Positions 35,306-48,200 of a stretch of DNA of 64,000 nt are shown piece by piece. The stretch spans positions 15,905,337-15,969,336 of the forward strand of contig NC_087084.1 of NCBI RefSeq assembly GCF_026151205.1. Direction: 5' to 3'. Source of the stretch: Bolinopsis microptera. Taxonomy: Eukaryota > Ctenophora > Tentaculata > Lobata > Bolinopsidae. The translations under genes were made by a program, and so were the position numbers. Under the pieces are notes generated by a model that had not been told where the DNA came from, did no database searches, and worked only from the letters and a program-made list of their open reading frames with translations. Within the stretch, counting starts at the first letter, position 1. Every line of letters starts with the position of its first letter.

Positions 35306-35332
35306 ACCACCAGGCTATATTAGCCTGGTGGT
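35306..35332. other. Perfect hairpin, 12-bp stem
   Basis: ACCACCAGGCTA pairs with TAGCCTGGTGGT across a 3-base loop, about 100 bases from the previous hairpin. Confidence 0.8.
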
Positions 35333-35774
35333 ATACCTATATGATTAGGCTCTGCGACGACAGAAATGTGTTTCAAATGCTTTCTTATTGAGCAGCAGCC
35401 CACAGTAACAGCTACAGTAACAGCTGAGCAGCTCACAGCTCCTCAAATAAAGGTCATTGTTCGGACTCAATATTCATCGTGTACTTTCAGTGTCTAGCAG
35501 CTTACTCTCTAGTTACTAGTCCTAGCAGCTTACTCTCTAGTTTCTAGTTTCTATAACACTCTTATTTCTAGTTGTTTTGTGGTTATTTTACTGAATAGTA
35601 TGGTGCCCCCTGCCCCCCCCCCCCTACAACACTCTGAATAGTATGGTGCCCCCCTGCCCCCCCCCCCCCCCCCCATAGTATTAGAATTAGAATGGTGGGT
35701 TGCTGACAATATTCTAATCCTCAGATTTGACCTAGGTTTTTATGAGTACCATTACTTATACAGTAATCTACTAG

Positions 35775-35995
35775 GCGAGCCACGTGATGCCCATATAAGG
35801 AGTTGGTGAGCTGAACGTAGCCTCACAATTAACAGTACACCGCCTCTTAATAAGAAAACATTAGTTTTTCCTGAAACTAGGGTCTATGATCCCTGTAGCG
35901 TGCTGGCATCCGGCCAATGAGGACACAGTATAACAACACGTGCACTCATATCCGGCCAATCAGGACACAGTATAAGTGCACGTGACATCGTATGA
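35775..35995 (+). promoter_or_regulatory. Promoter-like CCAAT, TATA-like and CACGTG cluster
   Basis: ATCCGGCCAATGAGGACACA and ATCCGGCCAATCAGGACACA are two copies of one module, each followed by GTATAA and a CACGTG-type box (AACACGTGCA, TGCACGTGAC). A CCATATAAGG lies at about 35790. Orientation suggests transcription to the right, into the 22-bp array, where no exon is visible. Confidence 0.4.
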
Positions 35996-36019
35996 GACAG
36001 GGTTTTCCTCCTATTAACA

Positions 36020-38690
36020 TTACACTGGTTTGTACTTTGTAGTCATGGTTACACTGGTTTGTAGTCATGGTTACACTGGTTTGTAGTAACGGTTACACTG
36101 GTTTGTAGTCATGGTTACACTGGTTTGTAGTAACGGTTACACTGGTTTGTAGTCATGGTTACACTGGTTCGTAGTAACGGTTACACTGGTTTGTAGTCAT
36201 GGTTACACTGGTTTGTAGTCATGGTTACACTGGTTTGTAGTAACGGTTACACTGGTTTGTAGTCATGGTTACACTGGTTTGTAGTAACGGTTACACTGGT
36301 TTGTAGTCATGGTTACACTGGTTTGTAGTAACGGTTACACTGGTTTGTAGTTATGGTTACACTGGTTTGTAGTCATGGTTACACTGGTTTGTAGTAACGG
36401 TTACACTGGTTTGTAGTAACGGTTACACTGGTTTGTAGTCATGGTTACACTGGTTTGTAGTAACGGTTACACTGGTTTGTAGTTATGGTTACACTGGTTT
36501 GTAGTAACGGTTACACTGGTTTGTAGTAACGGTTACACTGGTTTGTAGTCATGGTTACACTGGTTTGTAGTAACGGTTACACTGGTTTGTAGTAACGGTT
36601 ACACTGGTTTGTAGTAACGGTTACACTGGTTTGTAGTCATGGTTACACTGGTTTGTAGTAACGGTTACACTGGTTTGTAGTAACGGTTACACTGGTTTGT
36701 AGTCATGGTTACACTGGTTTGTAGTAACGGTTACACTGGTTTGTAGTTATGGTTACACTGGTTTGTAGTCATGGTTACACTGGTTTGTAGTAACGGTTAC
36801 ACTGGTTTGTAGTAACGGTTACACTGGTTTGTAGTAACGGTTACACTGGTTTGTAGTAACGGTTACACTGGTTTGTAGTCATGGTTACACTGGTTTGTAG
36901 TAACGGTTACACTGGTTTGTAGTCATGGTTACACTGGTTTGTAGTAACGGTTACACTGGTTTGTAGTAACGGTTACACTGGTTTGTAGTAACGGTTACAC
37001 TGGTTTGTAGTAACGGTTACACTGGTTTGTAGTCATGGTTACACTGGTTTGTAGTCATGGTTACACTGGTTTGTAGTAACGGTTACACTGGTTTGTAGTC
37101 ATGGTTACACTGGTTTGTAGTAACGGTTACACTGGTTTGTAGTAACGGTTACACTGGTTTGTAGTAACGGTTACACTGGTTTGTAGTAACGGTTACACTG
37201 GTTTGTAGTCATGGTTACACTGGTTTGTAGTAACGGTTACACTGGTTTGTAGTCATGGTTACACTGGTTTGTAGTAACGGTTACACTGGTTTGTAGTAAC
37301 GGTTACACTGGTTTGTAGTCATGGTTACACTGGTTTGTAGTAACGGTTACACTGGTTTGTAGTAACGGTTACACTGGTTTGTAGTCATGGTTACACTGGT
37401 TTGTAGTAACGGTTACACTGGTTTGTAGTCATGGTTACACTGGTTTGTAGTAACGGTTACACTGGTTTGTAGTAACGGTTACACTGGTTTGTAGTCATGG
37501 TTACACTGGTTTGTAGTAACGGTTACACTGGTTTGTAGTCATGGTTACACTGGTTTGTAGTCATGGTTACACTGGTTTGTAGTAACGGTTACACTGGTTT
37601 GTAGTTATGGTTACACTGGTTTGTAGTCATGGTTACACTGGTTTGTAGTCATGGTTACACTGGTTTGTAGTAACGGTTACACTGGTTTGTAGTAACGGTT
37701 ACACTGGTTTGTAGTAACGGTTACACTGGTTTGTAGTAACGGTTACACTGGTTTGTAGTAACGGTTACACTGGTTTGTAGTCATGGTTACACTGGTTTGT
37801 AGTCATGGTTACACTGGTTTGTAGTCATGGTTACACTGGTTTGTAGTCATGGTTACACTGGTTTGTAGTAACGGTTACACTGGTTTGTAGTAACGGTTAC
37901 ACTGGTTTGTAGTAACGGTTACACTGGTTTGTAGTAACGGTTACACTGGTTTGTAGTCATGGTTACACTGGTTTGTAGTAACGGTTACACTGGTTTGTAG
38001 TTATGGTTACACTGGTTTGTAGTCATGGTTACACTGGTTTGTAGTCATGGTTACACTGGTTTGTAGTAACGGTTACACTGGTTTGTAGTCATGGTTACAC
38101 TGGTTTGTAGTCATGGTTACACTGGTTTGTAGTAACGGTTACACTGGTTTGTAGTCATGGTTACACTGGTTTGTAGTCATGGTTACCCTGGTTTGTATTC
38201 ATGGTTACACTGGTTTGTAGTCATGGTTACACTGGTTTGTAGTCATGGTTACACTGGTTTGTAGTCATGGTTACACTGGTTTGTAGTCATGGTTACACTG
38301 GTTTGTATTCATGGTTACACTGGTTTGTAGTCATGGTTACACTGGTTTGTAGTAACGGTTACACTGGTTTGTAGTCATGGTTACACTGGTTTGTAGTCAT
38401 GGTTACACTGGTTTGTAGTCATGGTTACACTGGTTTGTAGTCATGGTTACACTGGTTTGTATTCATGGTTACACTGGTTTGTAGTCATGGTTACACTGGT
38501 TTGTAGTAACGGTTACACTGGTTTGTAGTCATGGTTACACTGGTTTGTAGTCATGGTTACGCTGGTTTGTAGTCATGGTTACGCTGGTTTGTAGTCATGG
38601 TTACACTGGTTTGTAGTAACGGTTACACTGGTTTGTAGTCATGGTTACACTGGTTTGCAGTCATGGTTACACTGGTTTGTAGTCATGGTT
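36020..38690. repeat. 22-bp array, about 120 units
   Basis: The unit is GGTTACACTGGTTTGTAG plus a four-base tail that is mostly TAAC or TCAT, rarely TTAT. The tail variants are interspersed without a fixed period; the last 0.6 kb is nearly all TCAT and carries most of the point variants (GTATTC, TTACGC, TTTGCAG). The core is almost invariant over 2.6 kb. Confidence 0.95.
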
Positions 38691-38755
38691 AATATTACGT
38701 TATTAACATTTTACTCGTTCCCTCCATGATCATTTGACCCGGCCCAACTCGAGGA

Positions 38756-38795
38756 GTGACGTAATGGTGACGTAGTGGTGACGTAGTATGTGACC
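38756..38795. promoter_or_regulatory. Three GTGACGTA motifs
   Basis: GTGACGTAATG, GTGACGTAGTG and GTGACGTAGTA follow in tandem, then GTGACC. These are near-CRE sites placed between two arrays; no gene start is seen. Confidence 0.35.
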
Positions 38796-38960
38796 CCTTA
38801 TATTATTATGTCATGTCATCGATACCTCTGTTTAGCTAGCTTATATTCGACTAAGTAAAAGCGATAGTGATGGTTAGGAATGTTATTAAATGTTCAAAAT
38901 CTAGAAACTACATATAATACTAAATACTATACTACTGTAATCTCAGCCTAGTGTAATCGA

Positions 38961-40336
38961 GCGGGCTCCAGCCGTTACACCACTACAAGGGTAACACTAA
39001 TCAGGGGGCTCCAGCCGTTACACCACTACAGGGGTAACACTAATCAGGGGGCTCCAGCCGTTACACCACTACAAGGGTAACACTAATCAGGGGGCTCCAG
39101 CCGTTACACCACTACAAGGGTAACACTAATCAGGGGGCTCCAGCCGTTACACCACTACAAGGGTAACACTAATCAGGGGGCTCCAGCCGTTACACCACTA
39201 CAAGGGTAACACTAATCAGGGGGCTCCAGCCGTTACACCACTACAAGGGTAACACTAATCAGGGGGCTCCAGCCGTTACACCACTACAAGGGTAACACTA
39301 ATCAGGGGGCTCCAGCCGTTACACCACTACAAGGGTAACACTAATCAGGGGGCTCCAGCCGTTACACCACTACAAGGGTAACACTAATCAGGGGGCTCCA
39401 GCCGTTACACCACTACAAGGGTAACACTAATCAGGGGGCTCCAGCCGTTACACCACTACAAGGGTAACACTAATCAGGGGGCTCCAGCCGTTACACCACT
39501 ACAAGGGTAACACTAATCAGGGGGCTCCAGCCGTTACACCACTACAAGGGTAACACTAATCAGGGGGCTCCAGCCGTTACACCACTACAAGGGTAACACT
39601 AATCAGGGGGCTCCAGCCGTTACACCACTACAAGGGTAACACTAATCAGGGGGCTCCAGCCGTTACACCACTACAAGGGTAACACTAATCAGGGGGCTCC
39701 AGCCGTTACACCACTACAAGGGTAACACTAATCAGGGGGCTCCAGCCGTTACACCACTACAAGGGTAACACTAATCAGGGGGCTCCAGCCGTTACACCAC
39801 TACAGGGGTAACACTAATCAGGGGGCTCCAGCCGTTACAGCACTACAAGGGTAACACTAATCAGGGGGCTCCAGCCGTTACACCACTACAAGGGTAACAC
39901 TAATCAGGGGGCTCCAGCCGTTACACCACTACAAGGGTAACACTAATCAGGGGGCTCCAGCCGTTACACCACTACAAGGGTAACACTAATCAGGGGGCTC
40001 CAGCCGTTACACCGCTACAAGGGTAACACTAATCAGGGGGCTCCAGCCGTTACACCACTACAAGGGTAACACTAATCAGGGGGCTCCAGCCGTTACACCA
40101 CTACAAGGGTAACACTAATCAGGGGGCTCCAGCCGTTACACCACTACAGGGGTAACACTAATCAGGGGGCTCCAGCCGTTACACCACTACAAGGGTAACA
40201 CTAATCAGGGGGCTCCAGCCGTTACACCACTACAAGGGTAACACTAATCAGGGGGCTCCAGCCGTTACACCACTACAAGGGTAACACTAATCAGGGGGCT
40301 CCAGCCGTTACACCACTACAAGGGTAACACTAATCA
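38961..40336. repeat. 43-bp array, about 32 units
   Basis: The unit is GGGGGCTCCAGCCGTTACAC followed by CACTACAAGGGTAACACTAA and TCA. Copies are nearly identical (single changes such as CAGGGG for CAAGGG, GCACTAC, CCGCTAC), indicating recent amplification or homogenisation. Confidence 0.95.
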
Positions 40337-41120
40337 TATTACAAAGTTACAATGTAAGATGTGCTCTCAAAGTGTAATTACCTGGTCAGTAGTGAGGTTC
40401 TACACAATAGCCCTGTACACACACACACACTCAGAGAGCCAGGCCGGCTATTAAGGTATCACACACTCAGACACTAAAGCTATTAGATCACACATCACAC
40501 ATGACACACTGAGTCACTAAAGCTATTAGATCACACTCCTACATTCAGACACTAACGATATTATTACACGACACTAGTCACCTGACTCAGCTGACATCAT
40601 TTCTATTCCTACTGGCGGAGCTCTCTTTGTCTTCCTTGTTGATCAGATGAAATAATCTCTCTGTAGAGATACTTCACATGTATGATGTTCGTCACTTGCA
40701 GGACCCTATTCCAGGTGGTCAGGGTGACGCACTCACGCTCCCGCCCCCCCCCCCCTCACGCCCCCTCCCCTCATGCCCCCGCCCCCCCCCCCCCCCACTC
40801 ACGCCCCCCTCACATCATTCGAGTGGCCTGGCCCTGTACCAATGAATTCCGTTTGTGTCGTATTATCTCCCTCCGCTCCAGTGCTTGTGGTTACTAGCCA
40901 ACTCGCTCCCCACTACACTACACTAAGTCCAGGTGTTGTGCGGAGTGTAACAGTACACCTGGTGCTGCTCGTAGCCAGGTCCCGCGTGACTCTACACAAT
41001 TCAAATGGTTACACATTCCATTGAGCGCCTCGTTCTTTTCGTTTTAGTTTCGCGTTTGCTTTGTCTCGTTTGTAGCTCTTTTGATACTCAGTTATACTTT
41101 GTGTGATGGTTTTTTAAACT

Positions 41121-42955
41121 GAGCTCCTCTGTGTCCCAGTCCCACTAAGCCCCACTATACGGAGTCCCTCTGTGTTCCAGTCCCACTAAGCCCCACTATA
41201 CGGAGTCCCTCTGTGTTCCAGTCCCACTAAGCCCCACTATACGGAGTCCCTCTGTGTCCCAGTCCCACTAAGCCCCTCTGTGTCCCAGTCCCACTAAGCC
41301 CCTCTGTACGGAGCCCCTCTGTGTCCCAGTCCCACTAAGCCCCACTGTACGGAGCCCCTCTGTGTCCCAGTCCCACTAAGCCCCACTGTACGGAGCCCCT
41401 CTGTGTCCCAGTCCCACTAAGCCCCACTATACGGAGCCCCTCTGTGTCCCAGTCCTACTAAGCCCCTCTGTACGGAGCCCCTCTGTGTCCCAGTCCCACT
41501 AAGCCCCACTGTACGGAGTCCCTCTGTGTCCCAGTCCCACTAAGCCCCTCTGTACGGAGCCCCTCTGTGTCCCAGTCCCACTAAGCCCCGCTGTACGGAG
41601 CCCCTCTGTGTCCCAGTCCCACTAAGCCCCACTGTACGGAGTCCCTCTGTGTCCCAGTCCCACTAAGCCCCACTGTACGGAGCCCCTCTGTGTCCCAGTC
41701 CCACTAAGCCCCACTGTACGGAGCCCCTCTGTGTCCCAGTCCTACTAAGCCCCACTATACGGAGTCCCTCTGTGTCCCAGTCCCACTAAGCCCCACTGTA
41801 CGGAGCCCCTCTGTGTCCCAGTCCTACTAAGCCCCTCTGTACGGAGCCCCTCTGTGTCCCAGTCCCACTAAGCCCCTCTGTACGGAGCCCCTCTGTGTCC
41901 CAGTCCTACTAAGCCCCACTATACGGAGTCCCTCTGTGTCCCAGTCCCACTAAGCCCCTCTGTACGGAGCCCCTCTGTGTCCCAGTCCCACTAAGCCCCT
42001 CTGTACGGAGCCCCTCTGTGTCCCAGTCCTACTAAGCCCCACTATACGGAGTCCCTCTGTGTCCCAGTCCCACTAAGCCCCTCTGTACGGAGCTCCTCTG
42101 TGTCCCAGTCCCACTAAGCCCCACTGTACGGAGCCCCTCTGTGTCCCAGTCCCACTAAGCCCCTCTGTACGGAGCCCCTCTGTGTCCCAGTCCTACTAAG
42201 CCCCACTATACGGAGTCCCTCTGTGTCCCAGTCCCACTAAGCCCCTCTGTACGGAGCCCCTCTGTGTCCCAGTCCCACTAAGCCCCTCTGTACGGAGCCC
42301 CTCTGTGTCCCAGTCCTACTAAGCCCCACTATACGGAGTCCCTCTGTGTCCCAGTCCCACTAAGTCCCTCTGTACGGAGTCCCTCTGTGTCCCAGTCCCA
42401 CTAAGCCCCACTATACGGAGCTCCTCTGTGTCCCAGTCCCACTAAGCCCCACTGTACGGAGCCCCTCTGTGTCCCAGTCCCACTAAGCCCCTCTGTACGG
42501 AGCCCCTCTGTGTCCCAGTCCTACTAAGCCCCACTATACGGAGTCCCTCTGTGTCCCAGTCCCACTAAGCCCCACTATACGGAGTCCCTCTGTGTCCCAG
42601 TCCCACTAAGCCCCACTGTACGGAGCCCTCTGTGCCCCAGTCCCACTAAGCCCCGCTGTACGGAGCCCCTCTGTGTCCCAGTCCCACTAAGCCCCACTGT
42701 ACGGAGTCCCTCTGTGTCCCAGTCCCACTAAGTCCCACTGTACGGAGCCCCTCTGTGTCCCAGTCCCACTAAGCCCCACTATACGGAGCCCCTCTGTGTC
42801 CCAGTCCCACTAAGCCCCACTGTACGGAGTCCCTCTGTGTCCCAGTCCCACTAAGTCCCACTGTACGGAGCCCCTCTGTGTCCCAGTCCCACTAAGCCCC
42901 ACTATACGGAGCCCCTCTGTGTCCCAGTCTCACTAAGCCCCACTATGTCCCACTA
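41121..42955. repeat. 41-bp array, about 44 units
   Basis: The unit is CTCTGTGTCCCAGTCCCACT followed by AAGCCCCACTGTACGGAGCC. Variants ACTATA, ACTGTA and CTCTGTA, and GCCC or GTCC, are combined in repeating multi-unit blocks, for example the same three-unit block at about 41850-42050 and 42170-42330. Confidence 0.95.
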
Positions 42956-43534
42956 GATATGGTGGAGTAGTGTAACTGTTTTATGCTCATTACATTCCTT
43001 ATTAATTGGGTTCAGTTGTCCGGTAGCTCTCATTACTCGGCTAGTTTACTGTTTTCCTTCATTAACTCATTACATTGTGTACCTGATATTACATTGTGAT
43101 ATTAGATACTCCATGTTTAATGAAATACGATTACCACAGCTCTTTCTTTGTTTATAATGCCCGTCCCGCATTGGGAAATGATCCGACTCAAGAGTTGAGT
43201 GTAACGAGGTCACTATGGTTACTGAGTGTAACTAGGGTAACGGGCTGTAACTAGTGTAACGGGCTGTAACTGCAAGGGTATTTCGAGTTCTCTGTCCTTC
43301 GTCTGTGTCCCATCTTGCCGTAATAACTGACTAGACTTGATCCCTACGTTAGCCTTATCAGTTGTGCAACGATGATTTGATTTGAGTTAGAAAGTTCGTC
43401 CGGGTCCACCATAAAATATTACATCATCTAAGGTTCATCCGAATGTTTCATTTAACGGTTTTATTTCAATGATTTTCTCGTATGTAACAGCCTGATTACA
43501 GTGGTTAACAGTTTACTACACTGTATTTATTTAA

Positions 43535-43643
<109 letters not shown>

Positions 43644-43855
43644 ATTTATTTAAACAAGTTAAATTATCAACCACCTTATCTTAATTACCCTGTCAATGAC
43701 TTTCTCAAAATCAGACGATCAACAGGTTCCCATATACCTGTCACAGTATTGATATTTCAATGTCTGTGCTGTGTAATGTCTGATTGTGGATACCTTCAGA
43801 ACACTGCTGATACTACCGCACATCACAGCATCATTACAATAGTACTAGTAAATAC

Positions 43856-44440
<585 letters not shown>

Positions 44441-44538
44441 TGCTTTGCATGTTTCCCGGAGTCTCATTAATCAGTCCTTTTTGGGTCATTTCTCCGCTAC
44501 TCATTAATAAATTTTGCTTTTCTTTCATTGCCTCTACC

Positions 44539-44622
44539 GTGACGTCATCAGTCATCACAACACGTGACGTCATCACACCACGTGATGTCATCACACCACG
44601 TGACGTCATCACCCCACGTGAC
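44539..44622 (+). promoter_or_regulatory. Four tandem CACGTGACGTCATCAC modules
   Basis: Modules of about 19 bases join an E-box (CACGTG) with a CRE (TGACGTCA); the third has TGATGTCA and the last only CACGTGAC. They lie about 600 bases before the first ATG of the claudin-like gene, so they may be part of its promoter. Inference from position and motifs. Confidence 0.45.
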
Positions 44623-45222
44623 TCGCCCGCCCTGGTGACCTATGACAAATCACCTCACTGCCTTCCTGCGTGTAATAGTTGTGTAAACACGCATATTTCA
44701 CTGCCTACTTGCTCAGCTCCGTGGTATTTTGCTGTGCCGCGTATGTTTACTTCTCTCCATTACAGCTCTAATGGCTGCTTGCGAACTACACGCTATATTA
44801 TCGTGTACACTCTGCTTCTTATATATATACTGCCCTCCTTTCTATCTACTCTCCTCTCTCTTGCAACCTGCTCCCTGGCTGCAAGAGAGTAGGTCTCATC
44901 TTTCTACTCTCTTGCTGCTCCCTGGCTGCAAGAGAGTAGGTATCATCTTTCTACTCATCGTAGGTCCTTTGCTCCTTTGTAATAATCTTTGTTTCTACTC
45001 TTTGTATGAATCGTGCCTACTCAATTGTACTGCTTTAAAGTTAAACCGAATTTACAAAATTTGATTAGTTGATTTGTTAGTTGAATTATTTCGTTGGTAT
45101 ATTTACTTGATATTATTGTCCCAATTGTTATTCACGTAATAATGTTTACTCAATATTGTTGTTATATTTACTAGATATTATTGTTAATAAGATAATAACA
45201 TATTATACATGTTAGGACTAGA

Positions 45223-48200
45223 ATGGAATATAAGAAAGTTCCAGGTGACAGTGAGATGCAGATGCACACATTTGACCCGATCGTCCAATACAAAGCTCCT
45301 CCCAAGGTAACATTATATTATATTTATGTAATAATGATATAATAATACTAGTTACCATGGTAACAGTTACTGTTACTAGGTTACTTACTGATATAATAAT
45401 AGGTTGATCTGGTAAAGTTTGAAATTAAAACATTTGTAACATTGTGAAACATTGCAATTAAATTAACTCTTAAAACCTGGCCTCAGAGCAATAAATAGCA
45501 TGACATCCTGAACAAAACCAAGGTCTAAATCATTGCAAAAAGGGCAAACCTGACTCAAAAATACTCAAACCTGACTCAAAAATACTCAAAAACTTTGCAG
45601 TAAGATCAAATCTTACCTAAAACCAGGCCTCAAGAGCGAAATCTAACCACAAAATCTTGCAGTAAGAGCATAAGCTCTAGATAAAGTTCGTTAACTTGAA
45701 CTGAATGAAATACATTATACAATATATATTATATATTACTTCATAACCATAGCAAAAAGAACTCTAAATCTGAAGCATTTTTTATTCCTTTTATCTGTGT
45801 TGGGTTCTCCCTACTATTTGTACCATCTTTACTACTACTAACTATTACTCTATACTAGTTACCATGGTTACTAGGGTTACTAGTATATACTTCTACTAAC
45901 TATTTGTGTTCTTCTTTCAATGTAACCGTCTCTGAGCCAACCCCTCTACACAGTTAGTCACTACTAACTACTAGTTACTCTGCTGCACATTTGCCATTTA
46001 GTTACTCGAGCAGTAACTAAATTAGAAAACTAATAAACTGAAAGGTTGGTTCAGAGCTCTTCTTTTGTGTGTTGTGTGTACATGTTAAAACGTTACAGAA
46101 ATTTCACAAATCATCTGAAAACCGAGAACGTGTTCTATCGAAGATAACCGAGAATTCAGAGGACGCTTATTATAATGTAAGCAGTTATATTAGTTACCAT
46201 GGTAACAGTAACTAGGTTACAGTTATATGTGAATATATTCATTATTCAACATATTATGTGAATATTATGACGATGCAATAAATAACATAAAGTTGTTCAT
46301 TTTAAAAATAACTTATCATTCTAATCATGGTACACTGTGTTCATTTGACAAATACAAGGAGGAAAGTTTCCAACAAATCTCTTAGGGGATTGCCATCTCT
46401 GAGCGCCTACCGGCTCCGTGTATGAACGTGTGGTTTCAGTGAGCAACCTGTACTAAAGTTCGAGTTGTTCATTATAGATTTTGTAAAGTTCCATTAAATT
46501 GCCACTAAAGGAACCTCTGTACTAATATGATAATATATAATATATATTAAAGTCACTATTGTGACGGTACATTAGAACTAGAATATAACGTTCACTAAGG
46601 AAGTTGTTCTGAGTCGTAGTGTTGAAGAGATGGCTCTCTGATGAGCGTGTAACAACACACTCGCCAGTAACGTATCCAGTTACCTTAACAATATTACACT
46701 CCACATCACGTGACACACATGTAACCAATAGCAACCCTCTTAATTTAGCACGTGTCACCACATGTGACTCAGATCCGTCCTCCCTGTGTGACACGTGGTG
46801 GGGGCTAATTGTAGAGCCGTATCAGCAGGCTGTTTGGTAACGTAATGTCACAACACATCTCCTGATATGGACACCTCCTTGTTAGGTCACTCCACCTGAT
46901 CGAGTCTTCTGTAATGAGCTAAGAATGTTCATCTCCAGTCCGGAAGTGAAAGTAAGGGGAAAAGTCGGTGGTGGAGGTGTTGGTGGGGAGGAGGGGGTTG
47001 GATCATATTCACTTCTAAAAGCTGTTATTACCTTCAAGTGATGTGTACACTGTAATCTGTATACACTGTGTACATTGGGTACACGTACTCAAGTTCGACA
47101 CGCACTCTAGTTCGATACGTATTGTAGAGTCTAGTTCGACAAACCCTAAGGTTCGACTCTCAACTCTGTCGAACTAAAGTGCGCTACCTGGACTCAAGTT
47201 CTACACGTACTAAAATTACAGTGTACATTGTACATTGTAAATTGTACATTGTACACTATACACTTACTTGTACAGGTCCTAACACTGTTCAGCTGGAGAC
47301 AGCAAACACTTTCATACTTTATCAGGGAACTAATTTTCGGTTTCCACTCCATGAGATTGTAGCATCTCCAAACCCCAGTGACCAGTCTTGACAACGTCAA
47401 AACTTATCCAACGCGAAAGCACACAGGCTTATTAACAAATGAAACGTATTTAACCTCGCGCGGCGTAAGCCACCAATATTATTGCGTTCTGATCAAGTCT
47501 GTCTATCTATTACTAATTTTAGTGAGATTTAGGCCCTGGAGTTTACATGAGCCCTGCATAATAGATGTAAAAAATAAAATAAATGCTATTAATCTTTAAA
47601 TAATTTCAAATATATTTAAATTTAATCAATATTCGGAGTGGTTAGCTCTCTCAGGTGCAGTGTGTACTAAAAGTAAATATAACATCAAATGGAACATATT
47701 TGTAGTGTCACTCTGCAACCTGCCTGCTCTATATTTGTAGTGTTGATAGTTTTAAACGGTCGGTTTGAGGGGGATGAGGCCACATAGCTATCAGTACCTT
47801 GTATCCTAGCAGTGTCCTGTGTAACCCTGGTAACCCTGCAGTACAGTGTCCTGTGTTGCTAGTGTGAGATGTGTGTCTTCTCCTTCTCAATATCAGTTTA
47901 ACTGTTACTCTCCCTCGTTAGTCGCTATACTTCTAGTTTATATTTAATGTTTAATGTTGTTGTGTTGCTCGGAAGTTTTTGCTGTCGTGGTTACAGTCTG
48001 TGTTGCCATAGTTACAATATCTATGTTCTGTGACAGTCCGTGTTGCCATGGTTACAATATCTATGTTCTGTGACAATCTGTGTTATAATGGTCATAATAT
48101 AATTGTCACATTAGCTCACTTCTGGTTCCAAGTTTTAACCAATTCCTCCGGAAGACTAATTACAAGTTGATTAATGTAATTAATCACAATGCGGAGAAAT

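Noticed and set aside
36020-40336. CRISPR-like appearance of evenly spaced repeats
   Set aside because: Units are contiguous tandem repeats without unique spacers, in a eukaryotic context.
40587-40660. Possible minus-strand terminal exon (RLFHLINKEDKESSASRNRN ... stop)
   Set aside because: It has an acceptor and an open frame, but no upstream exon or family match could be found.
47277-47390. Possible extra exon after a GTACAG acceptor in the claudin-like gene
   Set aside because: In the required phase it reaches a stop and has no clear donor.
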